From Actinomycetota bacterium (GTDB taxonomy: Bacteria > Actinomycetota > Aquicultoria > SURF-47), in the NCBI GenBank assembly GCA_003599235.1, contig QZJE01000020.1, positions 49,668-113,667 of the forward strand: a DNA stretch of 64,000 bases, in the 5' to 3' direction. Within the stretch, counting starts at the first letter, position 1. Every line of letters starts with the position of its first letter. Shown piece after piece: positions 16,420 through 26,335 of the stretch. Both the position numbers and the translations under genes were made by a program. Under the pieces are notes generated by a model. That model was not told where the DNA came from. It did not search any database and worked only from the letters and a program-made list of their open reading frames with translations.

Positions 16420-17247
16420 TTAAATGTCTCCTTCAAATACTATTTCTGCTGGTCCGGTTAATAATACACTGCCATCATCAATATATTCGATAACCAACTG
16501 GCCGCCAGGCAAGTTTACTTTCGCTTTTTTTTGTGTTAAACCATGCTCTACGGAAGCTACTAGAGAAGCACAAGCCCCAGTGCCACAAGATAACGTAGCT
16601 CCGGCTCCTCGTTCCCAGACAACAACATCTATTTCGTCATTAGCAATAACCTTAACAAACTCCACATTAGTTTTGTTTTTAAACAAGGAAGCTTTTTCAA
16701 TTATAGGGCCAATCTTTGTTAATTCAAGTCCTTTTAATGATTCCATAAAAATTACGAAGTGGGGGTTCCCCATGCTAACCGCAATGCCTGTATAAGTATT
16801 GCCCTCAACCTCCAACTTATAATCGTGGATTTCTGAATCGAGTTGAGGGGCTCCCATATTAACCGAATATAAACCTTGGTTCAGTTTGATTGTTTTTATA
16901 CCTGCCGCTGTTTCAATACTTACGTCATTGCAAAAAGCTGTAGGCGACGTGGCAATTTCAGAAGATTGCTTCGCTTTGCTCGCAATGACACCCTTGTCCA
17001 TAATGTATGCTGCTAAGCAACGAATGCCATTACCACACATTTCAGCTTGGCTACCATCGGGATTGTAAAAAATCATTTGAGCATCGGCAGTATTCGAGTT
17101 AGCACAGATAATTAAACCGTCTGAACCTATACTAAAATGCCGGTTGCAAAGTTGTTTAACCATATCAGCATCTAATTTAACTGGCTCTATGCGACTATCG
17201 ATAATAATAAAGTCATTGCCGGTAGCTTGGTATTTATAAAAATGCAT
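16420..17247 (-). CDS. dapF: Diaminopimelate epimerase with in-frame repeat insertion
   Basis: Epimerises LL-DAP to meso-DAP for lysine and peptidoglycan. Both catalytic Cys motifs are present: EMCGNGIRC near residue 71 and [10 protein letters not shown] near 217; GNPHFVIF is also typical. Between AAYIMDKG and VSIETAAG the protein has an extra 22 residues (about 86-107, [14 protein letters not shown]...) encoded exactly by a 66-base palindromic repeat inserted in frame. This lies in a loop between conserved strands, so activity may survive. Overlaps rsmB by one base. Confidence 0.94.
   Translation of the reverse strand: MHFYKYQATGNDFIIIDSRIEPVKLDADMVKQLCNRHFSIGSDGLIICANSNTADAQMIFYNPDGSQAEMCGNGIRCLAAYIMDKGVIASKAKQSSEIATSPTAFCNDVSIETAAGIKTIKLNQGLYSVNMGAPQLDSEIHDYKLEVEGNTYTGIAVSMGNPHFVIFMESLKGLELTKIGPIIEKASLFKNKTNVEFVKVIANDEIDVVVWERGAGATLSCGTGACASLVASVEHGLTQKKAKVNLPGGQLVIEYIDDGSVLLTGPAEIVFEGDI
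16924..16989. repeat. REP-like element inserted in frame inside dapF
   Basis: 66 bases bounded by gtcattgc (16924-16931) and gcaatgac (16982-16989), the same family as the element at the ribD end. Its length is a multiple of three and it has no stop in the dapF frame. Confidence 0.85.
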
Positions 17248-18593
17248 TACTTCTTCTCCTTTATAAACCTGGCAATAAACATGCCGTCAGATTGATAATG
17301 GTGAGGAAGTAACTGGATACCATAATCAGAGTTAGCTTTTATACCAGTGGGCAAATATGGTTTGATGTTCTCCACCTTAAACTCAGGATGAGCTTCAAGA
17401 AATTTTTTGCAAACATCCTCGGTTTCTTCTTTGGTGTAGGTGCACACCGAATATATTAAACTTCCTTTTTTCTTAACCAAAGTAGTAAGGCTATCTAATA
17501 TTTCAAACTGCAGTTTACTTAGTTTTTGAATCTGCTCATAACTTTTATGCCATCTTTCATCGGCCCGCCTGGCTAGCGTCCCTAAACCGGAACATGGAGC
17601 ATCAACTAAGATTTTATCTACTGTACGCTTTACGTATTTAATAAGACGCCTGGCATCTATCGTCAAAAGTATTACATTTCGAACATTTAGCCTATCCCTT
17701 AAATTATCCAGCAAAGCCAGTCTTGCTCCGCTTATATCAGATGCAAATATATATCCTTTATTTTTCATTAAAGCTGCCATGTGAACGGTTTTCCCACCTG
17801 GAGCAGCACAACAATCTATCACTCTTTGTCCTTTTTCGGCACCAACTACATGAGCTACAAGATTAGCGCTTTCATCCTGAGCAAAAAAGAGCCCTTCTTT
17901 GTATCCAAAAACTTTTGATACATCGCCTGCCTTGCTTAGCAATATAGAGTCTGTGCTAACTTTACTTACTGAAGCCTCATATCCTTTCTTTTTAAGATTT
18001 TTAAATAATGCCTCAGGAGAAATCCTAATTGTATTAACAGTTAACGACAGCTGCGGAGTGCGATTATTAGCTTTGCATATGGCTTCAGCTGTGCGCTTAT
18101 TGTACTGTTTAAGCATTAAATCTATCATCCACCTCGGATGAGAATATCTGACGCTCAAATAGTTCGCAAAATCACTTTTAAGAGGAGTGAACTTGATTTT
18201 TTTCTTATTCTTAGATATGGCCCTTAATACGGCATTGACAAAATTGTGATTTTTCTTTTGTTGAAAATATTTTTTTGATAATTCAACCGACTCATTAACA
18301 GCTGCATGATCTGGCACTTTATCTAGATAATATATCTGGTATGCACCCAGTCTTAAAATATCTAGCATTTTGATATTAATTTTTTTTATTACAATATCCG
18401 AGTATTGGCCGATTATCCAATCTAAAGTACCCTTGTTGCGAAGCACACCGTATGCCAGCTGGGTAGCCAACCCCCGGTCAACCGCAGATAAATTTCCTAA
18501 CCGCAATACCTTGGGCAGCAGGATATTAGCATAACTTTTTGTGGTACTGGCTCTATTTATTACTTCAAAAGCAGCTTCTCTGGCTGTGCTCAA
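17247..18593 (-). CDS. rsmB: 16S rRNA (cytosine 967-C5)-methyltransferase
   Basis: 448 residues. The N-terminal NusB-like RNA-binding domain (1-150) is followed by a SAM methyltransferase with AAPGGKT (near 262), DAPCSGLG (near 337, PC catalytic Cys) and YSVCTYTKEE (near 395, second Cys). Overlaps the fmt stop by 4 bases; part of the common priA-def-fmt-rsmB block. Confidence 0.96.
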   Translation of the reverse strand: MSTAREAAFEVINRASTTKSYANILLPKVLRLGNLSAVDRGLATQLAYGVLRNKGTLDWIIGQYSDIVIKKINIKMLDILRLGAYQIYYLDKVPDHAAVNESVELSKKYFQQKKNHNFVNAVLRAISKNKKKIKFTPLKSDFANYLSVRYSHPRWMIDLMLKQYNKRTAEAICKANNRTPQLSLTVNTIRISPEALFKNLKKKGYEASVSKVSTDSILLSKAGDVSKVFGYKEGLFFAQDESANLVAHVVGAEKGQRVIDCCAAPGGKTVHMAALMKNKGYIFASDISGARLALLDNLRDRLNVRNVILLTIDARRLIKYVKRTVDKILVDAPCSGLGTLARRADERWHKSYEQIQKLSKLQFEILDSLTTLVKKKGSLIYSVCTYTKEETEDVCKKFLEAHPEFKVENIKPYLPTGIKANSDYGIQLLPHHYQSDGMFIARFIKEKK

Positions 18594-19552
18594 TCGTGCT
18601 CCTTCAGGGACAGGGCATCCTTATCTGGATGTATGTCTGTGCCCACATTGTAACCAGTCATAAGTGGGTTTCCTAACAAAAAATCCTTAGCTTGCATAAC
18701 TTTCTTGCCTTCAAGTTGTAATTCTAGTATTTCCAAGCTTCCTTGACCACATCCAATAACCAAGCGGTTAGTAGCCTCGAGAATAACGTTTGGCTTATCA
18801 TTTAAATCGGCTAGTTTGACCTTATATATTTTTAAATCCTTGCCGTTTATTGATGTTCTTGCCCCCGGTTTTTTTGACAACGCCCGAACCAGGTTTTTTA
18901 TCTCTTCGGCAGACTTACTCCAATCGATAATCCATTGGTCTTTAGCTAGCTTGGGTGCATATGTGGCCTCTTGATTATTCTGAGCAACTGGGACAATTTT
19001 GTTGTCTTTTAGTTTGCCTATTGTTTGTACTAAAAGCTCGGCTCCTTTAACTGATGACTTCTTAGCTAGTGCAGAGTAATCATCATCTTCATTAATATTA
19101 ATTAACGTTTGCTCTAATATTTCTCCTTCGTCTAAGCCTTCTCTGACCAACATTGTAGTAACTCCGGTTTTTTTGTCCCCATTTAAAATAGGCCAACGAA
19201 TAGGATCTGCTCCCCGGTATTTTGGCAAAAGTGAGGCATGTAGATTAACCGGGGGGTATCGACCGATATCTAATAACCAAGCTGGGAGTATTCGTCCGAA
19301 AGCCATCACAACAACAATATCCGGATTAAGTGTTTCTAATTCTCTCCTAAAATCGTCATCTAGCTTTTCAGGCTGCATAACTCTTATTTTGTGTTCTAAT
19401 CCATATTGTTTAGTAGGAGTGGGCTTAAGCTTTAGCTTCCGCCCCCTTGGCCGATCTGGTTGACTGATGATTGCGATAATGTCGAATAAAGAGTCGAGTT
19501 TTTCTAATGCTTCTAGGCTAAATGCTGGAGTGCCCATAAAAACTATACGCAA
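18590..19552 (-). CDS. fmt: Methionyl-tRNA formyltransferase
   Basis: Formylates initiator Met-tRNA. The 320-residue protein has MGTPAFSLEAL, the hydrolase-fold active-site segment LHASLLPKYRGADPI (Asn-His-Asp type site, with VNLHAS) and a C-terminal OB-like domain (about 205-315). The start is TTG behind GGAG. Nine bases downstream of def. Confidence 0.96.
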   Translation of the reverse strand: MRIVFMGTPAFSLEALEKLDSLFDIIAIISQPDRPRGRKLKLKPTPTKQYGLEHKIRVMQPEKLDDDFRRELETLNPDIVVVMAFGRILPAWLLDIGRYPPVNLHASLLPKYRGADPIRWPILNGDKKTGVTTMLVREGLDEGEILEQTLININEDDDYSALAKKSSVKGAELLVQTIGKLKDNKIVPVAQNNQEATYAPKLAKDQWIIDWSKSAEEIKNLVRALSKKPGARTSINGKDLKIYKVKLADLNDKPNVILEATNRLVIGCGQGSLEILELQLEGKKVMQAKDFLLGNPLMTGYNVGTDIHPDKDALSLKEHD

Positions 19553-19560
19553 TATTTCTC

Positions 19561-20073
19561 CTAAAGTCTTGGAATGGAGGCTAATAAATTAAGCTCTTTT
19601 AATGCTTTCTTTTTCTCTTCTTTATCTGCTTTATCGATAATAGTTATGCCGTTTAGATGGTCTACTTCATGTTGCAGTACTCTTGATAACCATTCATCTG
19701 CATCAAAAGCAACTAGCTTCTTGGTTTGAATATCTATAGCCCGAAAGGTAATTTTACTCGGCCGGCTGATTTGCAAACGCAACGTTCCAAGACTTAGGCA
19801 ACCTTCTTCTTCGCTAGATTTTTCTTTGCTGTACCACAATATTTCCGGATTAACATAACCTCTTAAATCTTCTCCTTCAGAAGATACATCCAATACTATA
19901 ACTTGCTTAAGGATGCCCAGCTGGGGAGCAGCCAACCCTAAGCCGTTAGCCTCGTACATGCTGGTAGCCATCTCCTTAACTAGTTTTTTTATATCTTTGT
20001 CAATCCTGTCAACCCGTAAACATTTTTCTTTTAGTACCTGATCGCCAAACTGACGAATACTATAACATGTCAT
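19561..20073 (-). CDS. def: Peptide deformylase
   Basis: Removes the formyl group from nascent proteins. All three motifs are intact: GLAAPQLG, EGCLSL and QHEVDHLNG (metal Cys and two His). About 170 residues from the ATG at 20073 (MTCYSIRQFGD). This start is preferred because a perfect TATAAT lies 6 bases upstream, suggesting a leaderless mRNA; there is no Shine-Dalgarno site. Confidence 0.95.
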   Translation of the reverse strand: MTCYSIRQFGDQVLKEKCLRVDRIDKDIKKLVKEMATSMYEANGLGLAAPQLGILKQVIVLDVSSEGEDLRGYVNPEILWYSKEKSSEEEGCLSLGTLRLQISRPSKITFRAIDIQTKKLVAFDADEWLSRVLQHEVDHLNGITIIDKADKEEKKKALKELNLLASIPRL

Positions 20074-20079
20074 TACTAA

Positions 20080-20085
20080 ATTATA
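20080..20085 (-). promoter_or_regulatory. -10 element, leaderless def transcript
   Basis: TATAAT, then 6 bases, then the ATG. It overlaps the end of priA. The -35 is not recognisable. Confidence 0.5.
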
Positions 20086-22048
20086 GCATTGACATCGGAT
20101 CAACATCTATAAGGATAGAGTGGCTTTTAGGTAAGCTGATTTCTCCAACTATTGTCTTAAGCAAAGCTACATGACTAACTTTTTTTGTCTTTAACAAAAT
20201 ATGATAACGGTAATTATCTTTTATTTTAGTTAATGGGCAAGCAGATGGTCCAAGTATCATAAATCGCTCAGCTTTATTAATTTCAACTGCAAGTCTGTTG
20301 GCAATTTCACTTACTTTTTCACATTTGGGTCCTTTTACTATGACGTTTACTAAGTGGGCGTACGGTGGATATAAAAGATCTTTTCTTTTTTGAAGCTCGC
20401 TTCGATAAAAACCATTGTAGTCCTCTGCTAGAGCTAATTTTAATGTTTCATTATCTGGATTAAAGGTCTGCACAACTACTTTTCCCGGACTCTCTCTTCT
20501 TCCCGTACGGCCAATTACTTGCAATATTAATTGAAATGTTTTTTCTTCGGCTCTAAAATCCGGCAGATTAAGCCCTGTATCGGCATTAATAATGCCAACA
20601 AAATCAATGTCTGGAAAATCCAGGCCTTTAGCTATCATTTGAGTTCCTAGAAGTATAGCTTTATTGCTATTAACAAATTCAAGTATCTTGTCCTGGTGAG
20701 AACCCCTTTTCCTGGTAGAGTCAGCATCCATCCGCACAATATCGGCATCTTTAAAATTAGCCATTAATTGATCCTCGACTTGCTGAGTGCCTACACCGTA
20801 GTACTTAAGCCCCGGCTTCTTGCACTTAGGACAGGATAAAGGAGCATCTGAAGTAAAATTACAATGATGACAGACCAATCTATTTTTATCACGGTGAAAT
20901 GTCAAAGATACAGCACAACTCTGGCACTTAGGAACAAATCCGCAATCCGTACAAAGCATAAAATTAGCAAACCCCCGGCGGTTTAAAAAAACCAGGGCTT
21001 TGCTTTTTTGGTCCAAGGTTTTTCTTATACCATCAATCATGGGCTTGCTTAAAAGAACGTTTTTGTTCTCGCACATATCAACAATTTCAATCTCTGGCTG
21101 ATGATTAACAGTTACTCTGTCCTTTAAGGTAAGCAGCGAAAACACTTTCTTGTCGCAGAAATAACGGCTCTCTATCTGAGGACTTGCGCTTCCCATGACA
21201 ACTACCGCTGACTCAAGCTGGGCTCTTTTAATAGCCACATGACGGCAATGATACCGGGGACTGTTATTTTGCTTGTAAGTTGTCTCGTGTTCTTCGTCTA
21301 TAATAACTAGCCCTAACTTCTTAACAGGAGCAAAAATGGCTGATCTGGCTCCAACTACTATTGAATACAAACATTCCTTAATACAACGCCATTGGTCATA
21401 ACGCTGGCCATCAGTCATATTGCTATGTAAAACTGCAACCTCATCTCCAAAACGCGATTTTAAACGGGCAATAAGCTGAGGGGTAAGCGATATTTCCGGC
21501 ACTAAATATATTGCGCTTTTTCCTTTCTTTATACATTGTCTTATCGCTTGAAAATATACTTCCGTCTTGCCGCTAGCCGTTTTTCCTTGGATTAAGAAAG
21601 TATGGTGCTTTTGGTTGTTTATTGCCATAATTATTGCCTTGCTGGCAACTGCTTGTTCTTTGCTTAATTTAACCTTAGGCAATGTATCGGTATAAATATG
21701 TTCAATTTTTTTTCGTGCTTTAATGGGTTTTTTCCCTGGCGGCAAAACCAGCTTGAGCGCATCAGACAAGGGCGCTAGGTATCTTTTAGATATATAAAAA
21801 ACTAACCTCAACATAACTTCGTCAATATCAGTCTGGCCAGAAACCAGCTCTTTAATAGTTTTCAATTGTTTAGAACTATCAGTTTCGTTTAAAAATCCTA
21901 CAATCCAGCCTTGCTTTATGCTGTTTCTAAAAGGGACCATCACCGCTTGGCCCACTTTAAGATCGCTTAAATGGCTGGGGATTAGATAATTAAAGGGATA
22001 ATCTATTTGATAACTGGGAATATCAACTATAACTTGAGCAACTTTCAT
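20081..22048 (-). CDS. priA: Primosomal protein N' (replication restart helicase)
   Basis: 655 residues. The N-terminal DNA-binding domain is followed by helicase Walker A GKTASGKTEVY (near 155), DEEH (in VIIDEEHETTYKQ), and a zinc region with paired Cys (CTDCGFVPKCQSC, CHHCN, CPKCKKPG). QVIGRTGRR is motif VI-like. Reloads the replication machinery at stalled forks. TAAGAT lies 6 bases before the ATG with no ribosome-binding site. Confidence 0.96.
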   Translation of the reverse strand: MKVAQVIVDIPSYQIDYPFNYLIPSHLSDLKVGQAVMVPFRNSIKQGWIVGFLNETDSSKQLKTIKELVSGQTDIDEVMLRLVFYISKRYLAPLSDALKLVLPPGKKPIKARKKIEHIYTDTLPKVKLSKEQAVASKAIIMAINNQKHHTFLIQGKTASGKTEVYFQAIRQCIKKGKSAIYLVPEISLTPQLIARLKSRFGDEVAVLHSNMTDGQRYDQWRCIKECLYSIVVGARSAIFAPVKKLGLVIIDEEHETTYKQNNSPRYHCRHVAIKRAQLESAVVVMGSASPQIESRYFCDKKVFSLLTLKDRVTVNHQPEIEIVDMCENKNVLLSKPMIDGIRKTLDQKSKALVFLNRRGFANFMLCTDCGFVPKCQSCAVSLTFHRDKNRLVCHHCNFTSDAPLSCPKCKKPGLKYYGVGTQQVEDQLMANFKDADIVRMDADSTRKRGSHQDKILEFVNSNKAILLGTQMIAKGLDFPDIDFVGIINADTGLNLPDFRAEEKTFQLILQVIGRTGRRESPGKVVVQTFNPDNETLKLALAEDYNGFYRSELQKRKDLLYPPYAHLVNVIVKGPKCEKVSEIANRLAVEINKAERFMILGPSACPLTKIKDNYRYHILLKTKKVSHVALLKTIVGEISLPKSHSILIDVDPMSML

Positions 22049-22074
22049 TTGTTTATCTTAGCAAAGGAGACATA

Positions 22075-22503
22075 TTGAATCATCAATTATTAGAAAAGAA
22101 AACATTGGTAATCTTGCTTAACCGCAATACTGCAAAGTTTTATGAGTTCTATAAAGGCCGTATTACTGAAAAAGCTTCTGTTTGTCATGAAGTACCTCAA
22201 GAAGTAAAAAAAGCCGGCTGGTACGGGCTAAGAGACGGTAAAATTCACCGTCACATTCAAGACCATCTAAGGGCCCACTTTAAAAAAGTTAATCAAATAG
22301 CCCTAAAGTTTCTTTATAAATATAAACAAATAATATTAGCCAGCGAGCCAGAAAACATTAGTTTTTTTGAGCCCTTAATGCATAATTACCTAAAAAAGCG
22401 ATTAGTTGCTAAAATACCTGTAAATCTGCTAAATCAACCTAAACTAGTAATCATTAATAAGATTTGTGCCGTCTTAGAAAACACTTCCAGAAAGGCTGCT
22501 TAG
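22075..22503 (+). CDS. Release-factor-like (baeRF) domain protein
   Basis: 142 residues. The sequence resembles the bacterial archaeo-eukaryotic-release-factor-like (baeRF) family: it opens with VILLNRNTAKFYEFYKGRI, has KIHRHIQDHLRAHFKKV in the middle and ends in a CoaB-like strand order with LKFLYKYKQIILASEPENISFF. It lacks the longer C-terminal part of full baeRF proteins. TTG start behind AAAGGAG. It is divergent from priA and convergent with metK. Function unknown; ribosome rescue or hibernation is speculative. Confidence 0.6.
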   Translation: MNHQLLEKKTLVILLNRNTAKFYEFYKGRITEKASVCHEVPQEVKKAGWYGLRDGKIHRHIQDHLRAHFKKVNQIALKFLYKYKQIILASEPENISFFEPLMHNYLKKRLVAKIPVNLLNQPKLVIINKICAVLENTSRKAA

Positions 22504-22525
22504 GTGAGCAGACTGTACCCTTAAG

Positions 22526-23755
22526 CTATGCCTTGATTGCCATGTCGCTTTTTGACAATCCAGCTTCCTTAGCTAAGGATTCTGCTTTATCTGTTTTCTC
22601 CCAAGTAAAATCGCTATCATGGCGCCCAAAATGACCGTAACATGCTGTTTTCTTATAAATTGGCCGTCTTAGGTCTAAATCACGGATAATAGCAGCCGGA
22701 CGCAAATCAAAATTATTATGGATTAACTCCTCTATCTTCACCCGCTCGATTTTCTCAGTGCCGAAAGTTTCAACAAAAATCGAAACCGGGCTGGCTACTC
22801 CGATAGCATAAGCTACTTGAACCTCACAACGTTCGGCTAAACCGGCAGCTACCACATTTTTGGCAACATAGCGGGCAGCGTAGGCTCCGCTGCGGTCGAC
22901 TTTTGTCGGATCTTTACCGGAAAAAGCGCCTCCTCCATGCCTGGCTGCTCCCCCGTAGGTGTCCACAATAATTTTTCTACCAGTTAAACCAGCATCACCC
23001 TTAGGGCCGCCAATTTCAAAACGGCCGGTAGGATTAACCAGCAATTTTAATTTTTTATAATCCACCATTTCTTTAGGCAATATTGGCTCAACCACATGCT
23101 CAAGTAAATCAGGCTTTAACAAGTCTTCTACTTCAACATTTGGCCCATGTTGGGTTGAAACAACCACCGTATCGATAGCTATGGGTTTTCCATCTTCATA
23201 GACCACCGATACCTGAGTTTTTCCGTCAGGACGTAAGTAGTTCAATACATCGGCTTTCCTGACTTCTGCTAACCTGTGAGCCAGTTTGTGTGCAAGCATT
23301 ATGGGCATAGGCATAAGCTCCGGTGTCTCATTACAGGCATAACCAAACATCATCCCCTGGTCGCCAGCGCCTTCTTTTAGGTTTTCATCTTCAGTTTTTC
23401 CGCCCTCTCTCTCTTCCAGGGAATGATTAACCCCGATAGCAATATCAGGAGATTGCTCATCAATAGAGATAATGAGTCCGCAGTTCTCGGCATCAAAACC
23501 GTATTTTGCCCTGGTATATCCAATGTTACGGATAGTCTCTCTTATAACCTTAGGCATATCAACATAGGTCTTGGTTGTAATCTCGCCTATTACCGCCACC
23601 AAACCGGTAGTAACAGCACTTTCGCAGGCAACGCGTCCCATTGGGTCTTCCTTGTAGATTGCGTCTAATACCGAATCTGATATTTGGTCACAAACCTTAT
23701 CCGGATGACCTTCGGTTACTGATTCCGAAGTAAAAGTGTACGTCTTTTTAGCCAT
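22526..23755 (-). CDS. metK: S-adenosylmethionine synthetase
   Basis: Makes SAM from methionine and ATP. The 409-residue protein contains [23 protein letters not shown] and [16 protein letters not shown], all diagnostic. Start has AGGAGG in front. Placed under a SAM-I riboswitch with a terminator, so high SAM should stop transcription. Confidence 0.97.
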   Translation of the reverse strand: MAKKTYTFTSESVTEGHPDKVCDQISDSVLDAIYKEDPMGRVACESAVTTGLVAVIGEITTKTYVDMPKVIRETIRNIGYTRAKYGFDAENCGLIISIDEQSPDIAIGVNHSLEEREGGKTEDENLKEGAGDQGMMFGYACNETPELMPMPIMLAHKLAHRLAEVRKADVLNYLRPDGKTQVSVVYEDGKPIAIDTVVVSTQHGPNVEVEDLLKPDLLEHVVEPILPKEMVDYKKLKLLVNPTGRFEIGGPKGDAGLTGRKIIVDTYGGAARHGGGAFSGKDPTKVDRSGAYAARYVAKNVVAAGLAERCEVQVAYAIGVASPVSIFVETFGTEKIERVKIEELIHNNFDLRPAAIIRDLDLRRPIYKKTACYGHFGRHDSDFTWEKTDKAESLAKEAGLSKSDMAIKA

Positions 23756-23763
23756 TTAAATCC

Positions 23764-23946
23764 TCCTTTTTGCAATAAAAAAAGCCCTCTTTTAACAGAA
23801 AAGAGAGCTTGCATCAGCTTTCAAGCTTCCCTTATCTATCAGAGTATTCTCTGTTGGAATTGGCACCAGCCCCCGTTAAAACGAGGAGGTTGCCGAGGCT
23901 TCATCGGGCCAAATCCCTTAAGCCTCTCTTGATAAGAGCATCCTAT
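23764..23946 (-). promoter_or_regulatory. SAM-I (S-box) riboswitch with terminator
   Basis: On the minus strand the leader shows the S-box core (CTTATCAAGAGAGGC, GATGAAGCCTCGGCAACC, GGTGCCAATTCC, then GATAAGGG closing P1; about 23826-23942), followed by a hairpin (agctctctttt / aaaagagggct) and a run of Ts at 23777-23810. The expression platform is therefore transcription-terminating, OFF with SAM. Confidence 0.95.
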
Positions 23947-23950
23947 TAAT

Positions 23951-23979
23951 AAAGTATCAAAATAATATTTTGCTGTCAA
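23951..23979 (-). promoter_or_regulatory. Possible metK promoter
   Basis: TTGACA, 17-base spacer and TACTTT on the minus strand, overlapping the 3' end of coaBC and directly upstream of the riboswitch. The -35 is perfect, the -10 weak. Confidence 0.5.
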
Positions 23980-25177
23980 ACAGCTCTTTAAGCTTATCTG
24001 CCACTATTGCTGCTGCTTCTTCTTTTAGTTTTCGTCCTATTGCCTCTGTACCAACAGGGGAAATACATGTTAGCTCGCTATAAGCACTACTAAAGCCAGA
24101 ATCTTTCTTGGTAATATCGTTAGCAAAAATCAGATCGAGTTTTTTATCTTTGAGTTTCTTGGCTGCATTAGATATTAAGTCCTGGGACTCAGCTGCAAAA
24201 CCTATTAATATCTTGTTGCCCTTTACTTTTGCCAGCTCCCCAAGTATATCAGGGGTTTTTTGTAAGTTAACGCTTAAGTCTTTGCCTTTTTTAATTTTTT
24301 CTTTTAATACCTTCTTGGGGCTAAAATCACTTACTGCTGCTGACATAATGACTGCTTGGGCCCAGCTAAAGTTAGCCTTTACTTGTTCTAGCATTTGTTT
24401 AGATGTCTCAACATTAATAACTTCTACTCCTTCAGGGTTACTTAAGCTACAATTAGCACTTATCAACTTAACCCTAGCTCCCCTATTTTTAAGCTCTATT
24501 GCACAAGCATAGCCCATCTTTCCTGATGAACGATTTCCGATAAACCGAACAGGATCTATTGCCTCTCTTGTGCCTCCAGCTGTCACTAATATTTTTTTGC
24601 CGGCAAAATCGTATTTATCAGATAACGCTTCCTCAACTGAGTTAACTATTAAACTTACTTTTGCTAAGCGCCCCACCCCTTCTTCTCCACAAGCCAGTGA
24701 ACCTATTTGTGGACCGATAAACACCGCATTTTCTTTTTTGAGTGAATCGATATTTTTCTGCGTTTTTCTATTCTGATACATCTTTTCATTCATAGCCGGA
24801 GCAATAAACAATGGAGCTTTGGACGCAAGAACAAGAGTTGACAGGGCATCGTCTGCTGTCCCGTTAGCTAATTTAGATAAAATATTTGCAGTAGCAGGAG
24901 CAATTAATACGGCACTAGCTTGCGATGACAAACTAAGATGGCTAAATTGATTATCGTTTTTTAAGTCAAATAACGAAGTAATGGCTTTGCCCCCGCAAAT
25001 AGACTGCATGGTAAGAGGTGTAATAAACTGAGTTGCAGCTTTAGTTAACACCGGCACTACTTTATAGCCTAATTTCATAAATCCCCTTGCAATATCAGGT
25101 GATTTATAAGCTGCAATGCAGCCGGTTATCCCTAGGATTAATGTTTTGCTATCGTCAGTCTTGTTTCTCGTAGGCAA
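23957..25177 (-). CDS. coaBC: Phosphopantothenoylcysteine synthetase/decarboxylase
   Basis: Two coenzyme A steps in one protein. The CoaC flavoprotein half shows GITGCIAAYKS, the ATANILSKLANG region and APAMNEKMY (PXMNXXMW-type motif). The CoaB half starts near residue 195 with VTAGGTREAIDPVRFIGNRSSGKMG. 406 residues from the only available start, TTG at 25177, which overlaps rpoZ by 23 bases; no ATG precedes the conserved sequence. Confidence 0.95.
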   Translation of the reverse strand: MPTRNKTDDSKTLILGITGCIAAYKSPDIARGFMKLGYKVVPVLTKAATQFITPLTMQSICGGKAITSLFDLKNDNQFSHLSLSSQASAVLIAPATANILSKLANGTADDALSTLVLASKAPLFIAPAMNEKMYQNRKTQKNIDSLKKENAVFIGPQIGSLACGEEGVGRLAKVSLIVNSVEEALSDKYDFAGKKILVTAGGTREAIDPVRFIGNRSSGKMGYACAIELKNRGARVKLISANCSLSNPEGVEVINVETSKQMLEQVKANFSWAQAVIMSAAVSDFSPKKVLKEKIKKGKDLSVNLQKTPDILGELAKVKGNKILIGFAAESQDLISNAAKKLKDKKLDLIFANDITKKDSGFSSAYSELTCISPVGTEAIGRKLKEEAAAIVADKLKELFDSKILF

Positions 25178-25379
25178 TGTTACCTTCAGCTATCTCAAGT
25201 AAAGCAACAGAAAGCGGTTTTGCCTTAACAGCTTCTTCTAGGGGGACTTGGGGAGAAACACACTGGGGCAACTCATGCTTTTTAATAGAATTAAGATAAT
25301 CGTTTATCTGCCTTGCTCTCTTGGCAGAAACAATTACCAACCCAAATTTGCTATCGAGTTTATTCATCAAGTCTTCCAT
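25155..25379 (-). CDS. rpoZ: RNA polymerase omega subunit
   Basis: 74 residues from the ATG at 25379 (MEDLMNKLDSKFGLVIVSAKRARQI), with the omega hallmark AKRARQIN and NKLDSKF. ATG lies 1 base after the gmk stop. Position between gmk and coaBC is the common order gmk-rpoZ-coaBC. The C-terminal EIAEGNI is also typical. Confidence 0.95.
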   Translation of the reverse strand: MEDLMNKLDSKFGLVIVSAKRARQINDYLNSIKKHELPQCVSPQVPLEEAVKAKPLSVALLEIAEGNIAYEKQD

Positions 25380-25380
25380 T

Positions 25381-25983
25381 TTATATTTTCTCAAGCCTAT
25401 CCCTCTCTTTGTTAAATATATCTAACAATATATTTGTAGCTTCCGGTAATGTATCATTTACTACCACATAATCGTATTTGTCAAGCTCTAAGAGTTCTTT
25501 CCTGGCAGTTTCAAGACGTTTTTTTATATATTCCTCAGATTCTGTTTTTCTCTTTCTTAGCCTATTTTCTAGCTCTTTTAACGCTTTTTCTATATCATGA
25601 CTATCCTTATAAGCCGGAGGTAAAATAAATATCAGCACTGCATTAGGGATTTTCTCTTTAACTTGAAGTGCACCTTGCGGATCTAATTCTAATACAACAT
25701 CACTGCTGTTAAGTTTTTTCTCAACTTCTTCTTTAAGGGTGCCGTATAAATAATCATGGACCCTCGCCCATTCGAGGAACTTACCAGACTTTATATAATC
25801 TTCAAACTGTTCATTAGATAAAAATGTGTAATCCTGTCCCGGTTTTTCACCTTGGCGTGGTGTCCTTGTTGTAGCTGACACCGAATACGATAAGCCTTTT
25901 ACAAGCCTAAACAGTCTGGTTAATAAAGTTCCTTTTCCTGAACCGGAGGGCCCAGATACTACAAAAACCTTTCTTTTTTTCAA
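25381..25983 (-). CDS. gmk: Guanylate kinase
   Basis: Phosphorylates GMP to GDP. P-loop GPSGSGKGTLL at residues 9-19, SATTRTPRQGE for GMP binding and DPQGALQVKE. 200 residues, normal length. Preceded by mihF (23-base gap), as in many actinobacteria. Confidence 0.97.
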   Translation of the reverse strand: MKKRKVFVVSGPSGSGKGTLLTRLFRLVKGLSYSVSATTRTPRQGEKPGQDYTFLSNEQFEDYIKSGKFLEWARVHDYLYGTLKEEVEKKLNSSDVVLELDPQGALQVKEKIPNAVLIFILPPAYKDSHDIEKALKELENRLRKRKTESEEYIKKRLETARKELLELDKYDYVVVNDTLPEATNILLDIFNKERDRLEKI

Positions 25984-26006
25984 AGATTGGTTTTGATTGT
26001 TATTAA

Positions 26007-26315
26007 TTACCTAAGCTCTTCTAGTAAGCTTTGGCGTTGTTTTGAGCCTAAACCCTGAATACGACGAGACTCATCAATGCCGATTCTAGTCATCAACTTT
26101 TGAGCCCTGGCTTTTCCTACTCCCGGAAGTGATTGTAGTAGAGAGCTAATTTTCATTTTGGCAACAACTGGGTTGCTTGTATCATTTAAAACTTGAGTCA
26201 ATGAAACTTGGCCCGCTTTGATTCTTTTCTTTAATTCAGCTCTTTTTTGGCGGGTCTCAACAGCTTTCTTTAAAGCTGCTCTTCTTTCTGCATCTGTTAA
26301 TTGTGGCAATGCCAT
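26007..26315 (-). CDS. mihF: Actinobacterial integration host factor
   Basis: Nucleoid protein of the mIHF family. About 102 residues with ALPQLTDAERRAALKKA at the start, a basic helix (RQKRAELKKRIKAG) and the helix-two-turn-helix GVGKARAQKLM. The start at 26315 is chosen because AAGGAGG is seven bases away; the other ATG (26321) is too close. This family is restricted to Actinobacteria, which is the best single clue to the host. Upstream of gmk, the usual position. Confidence 0.95.
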   Translation of the reverse strand: MALPQLTDAERRAALKKAVETRQKRAELKKRIKAGQVSLTQVLNDTSNPVVAKMKISSLLQSLPGVGKARAQKLMTRIGIDESRRIQGLGSKQRQSLLEELR

Positions 26316-26335
26316 TTCCATTCCTCCTTATGTCT

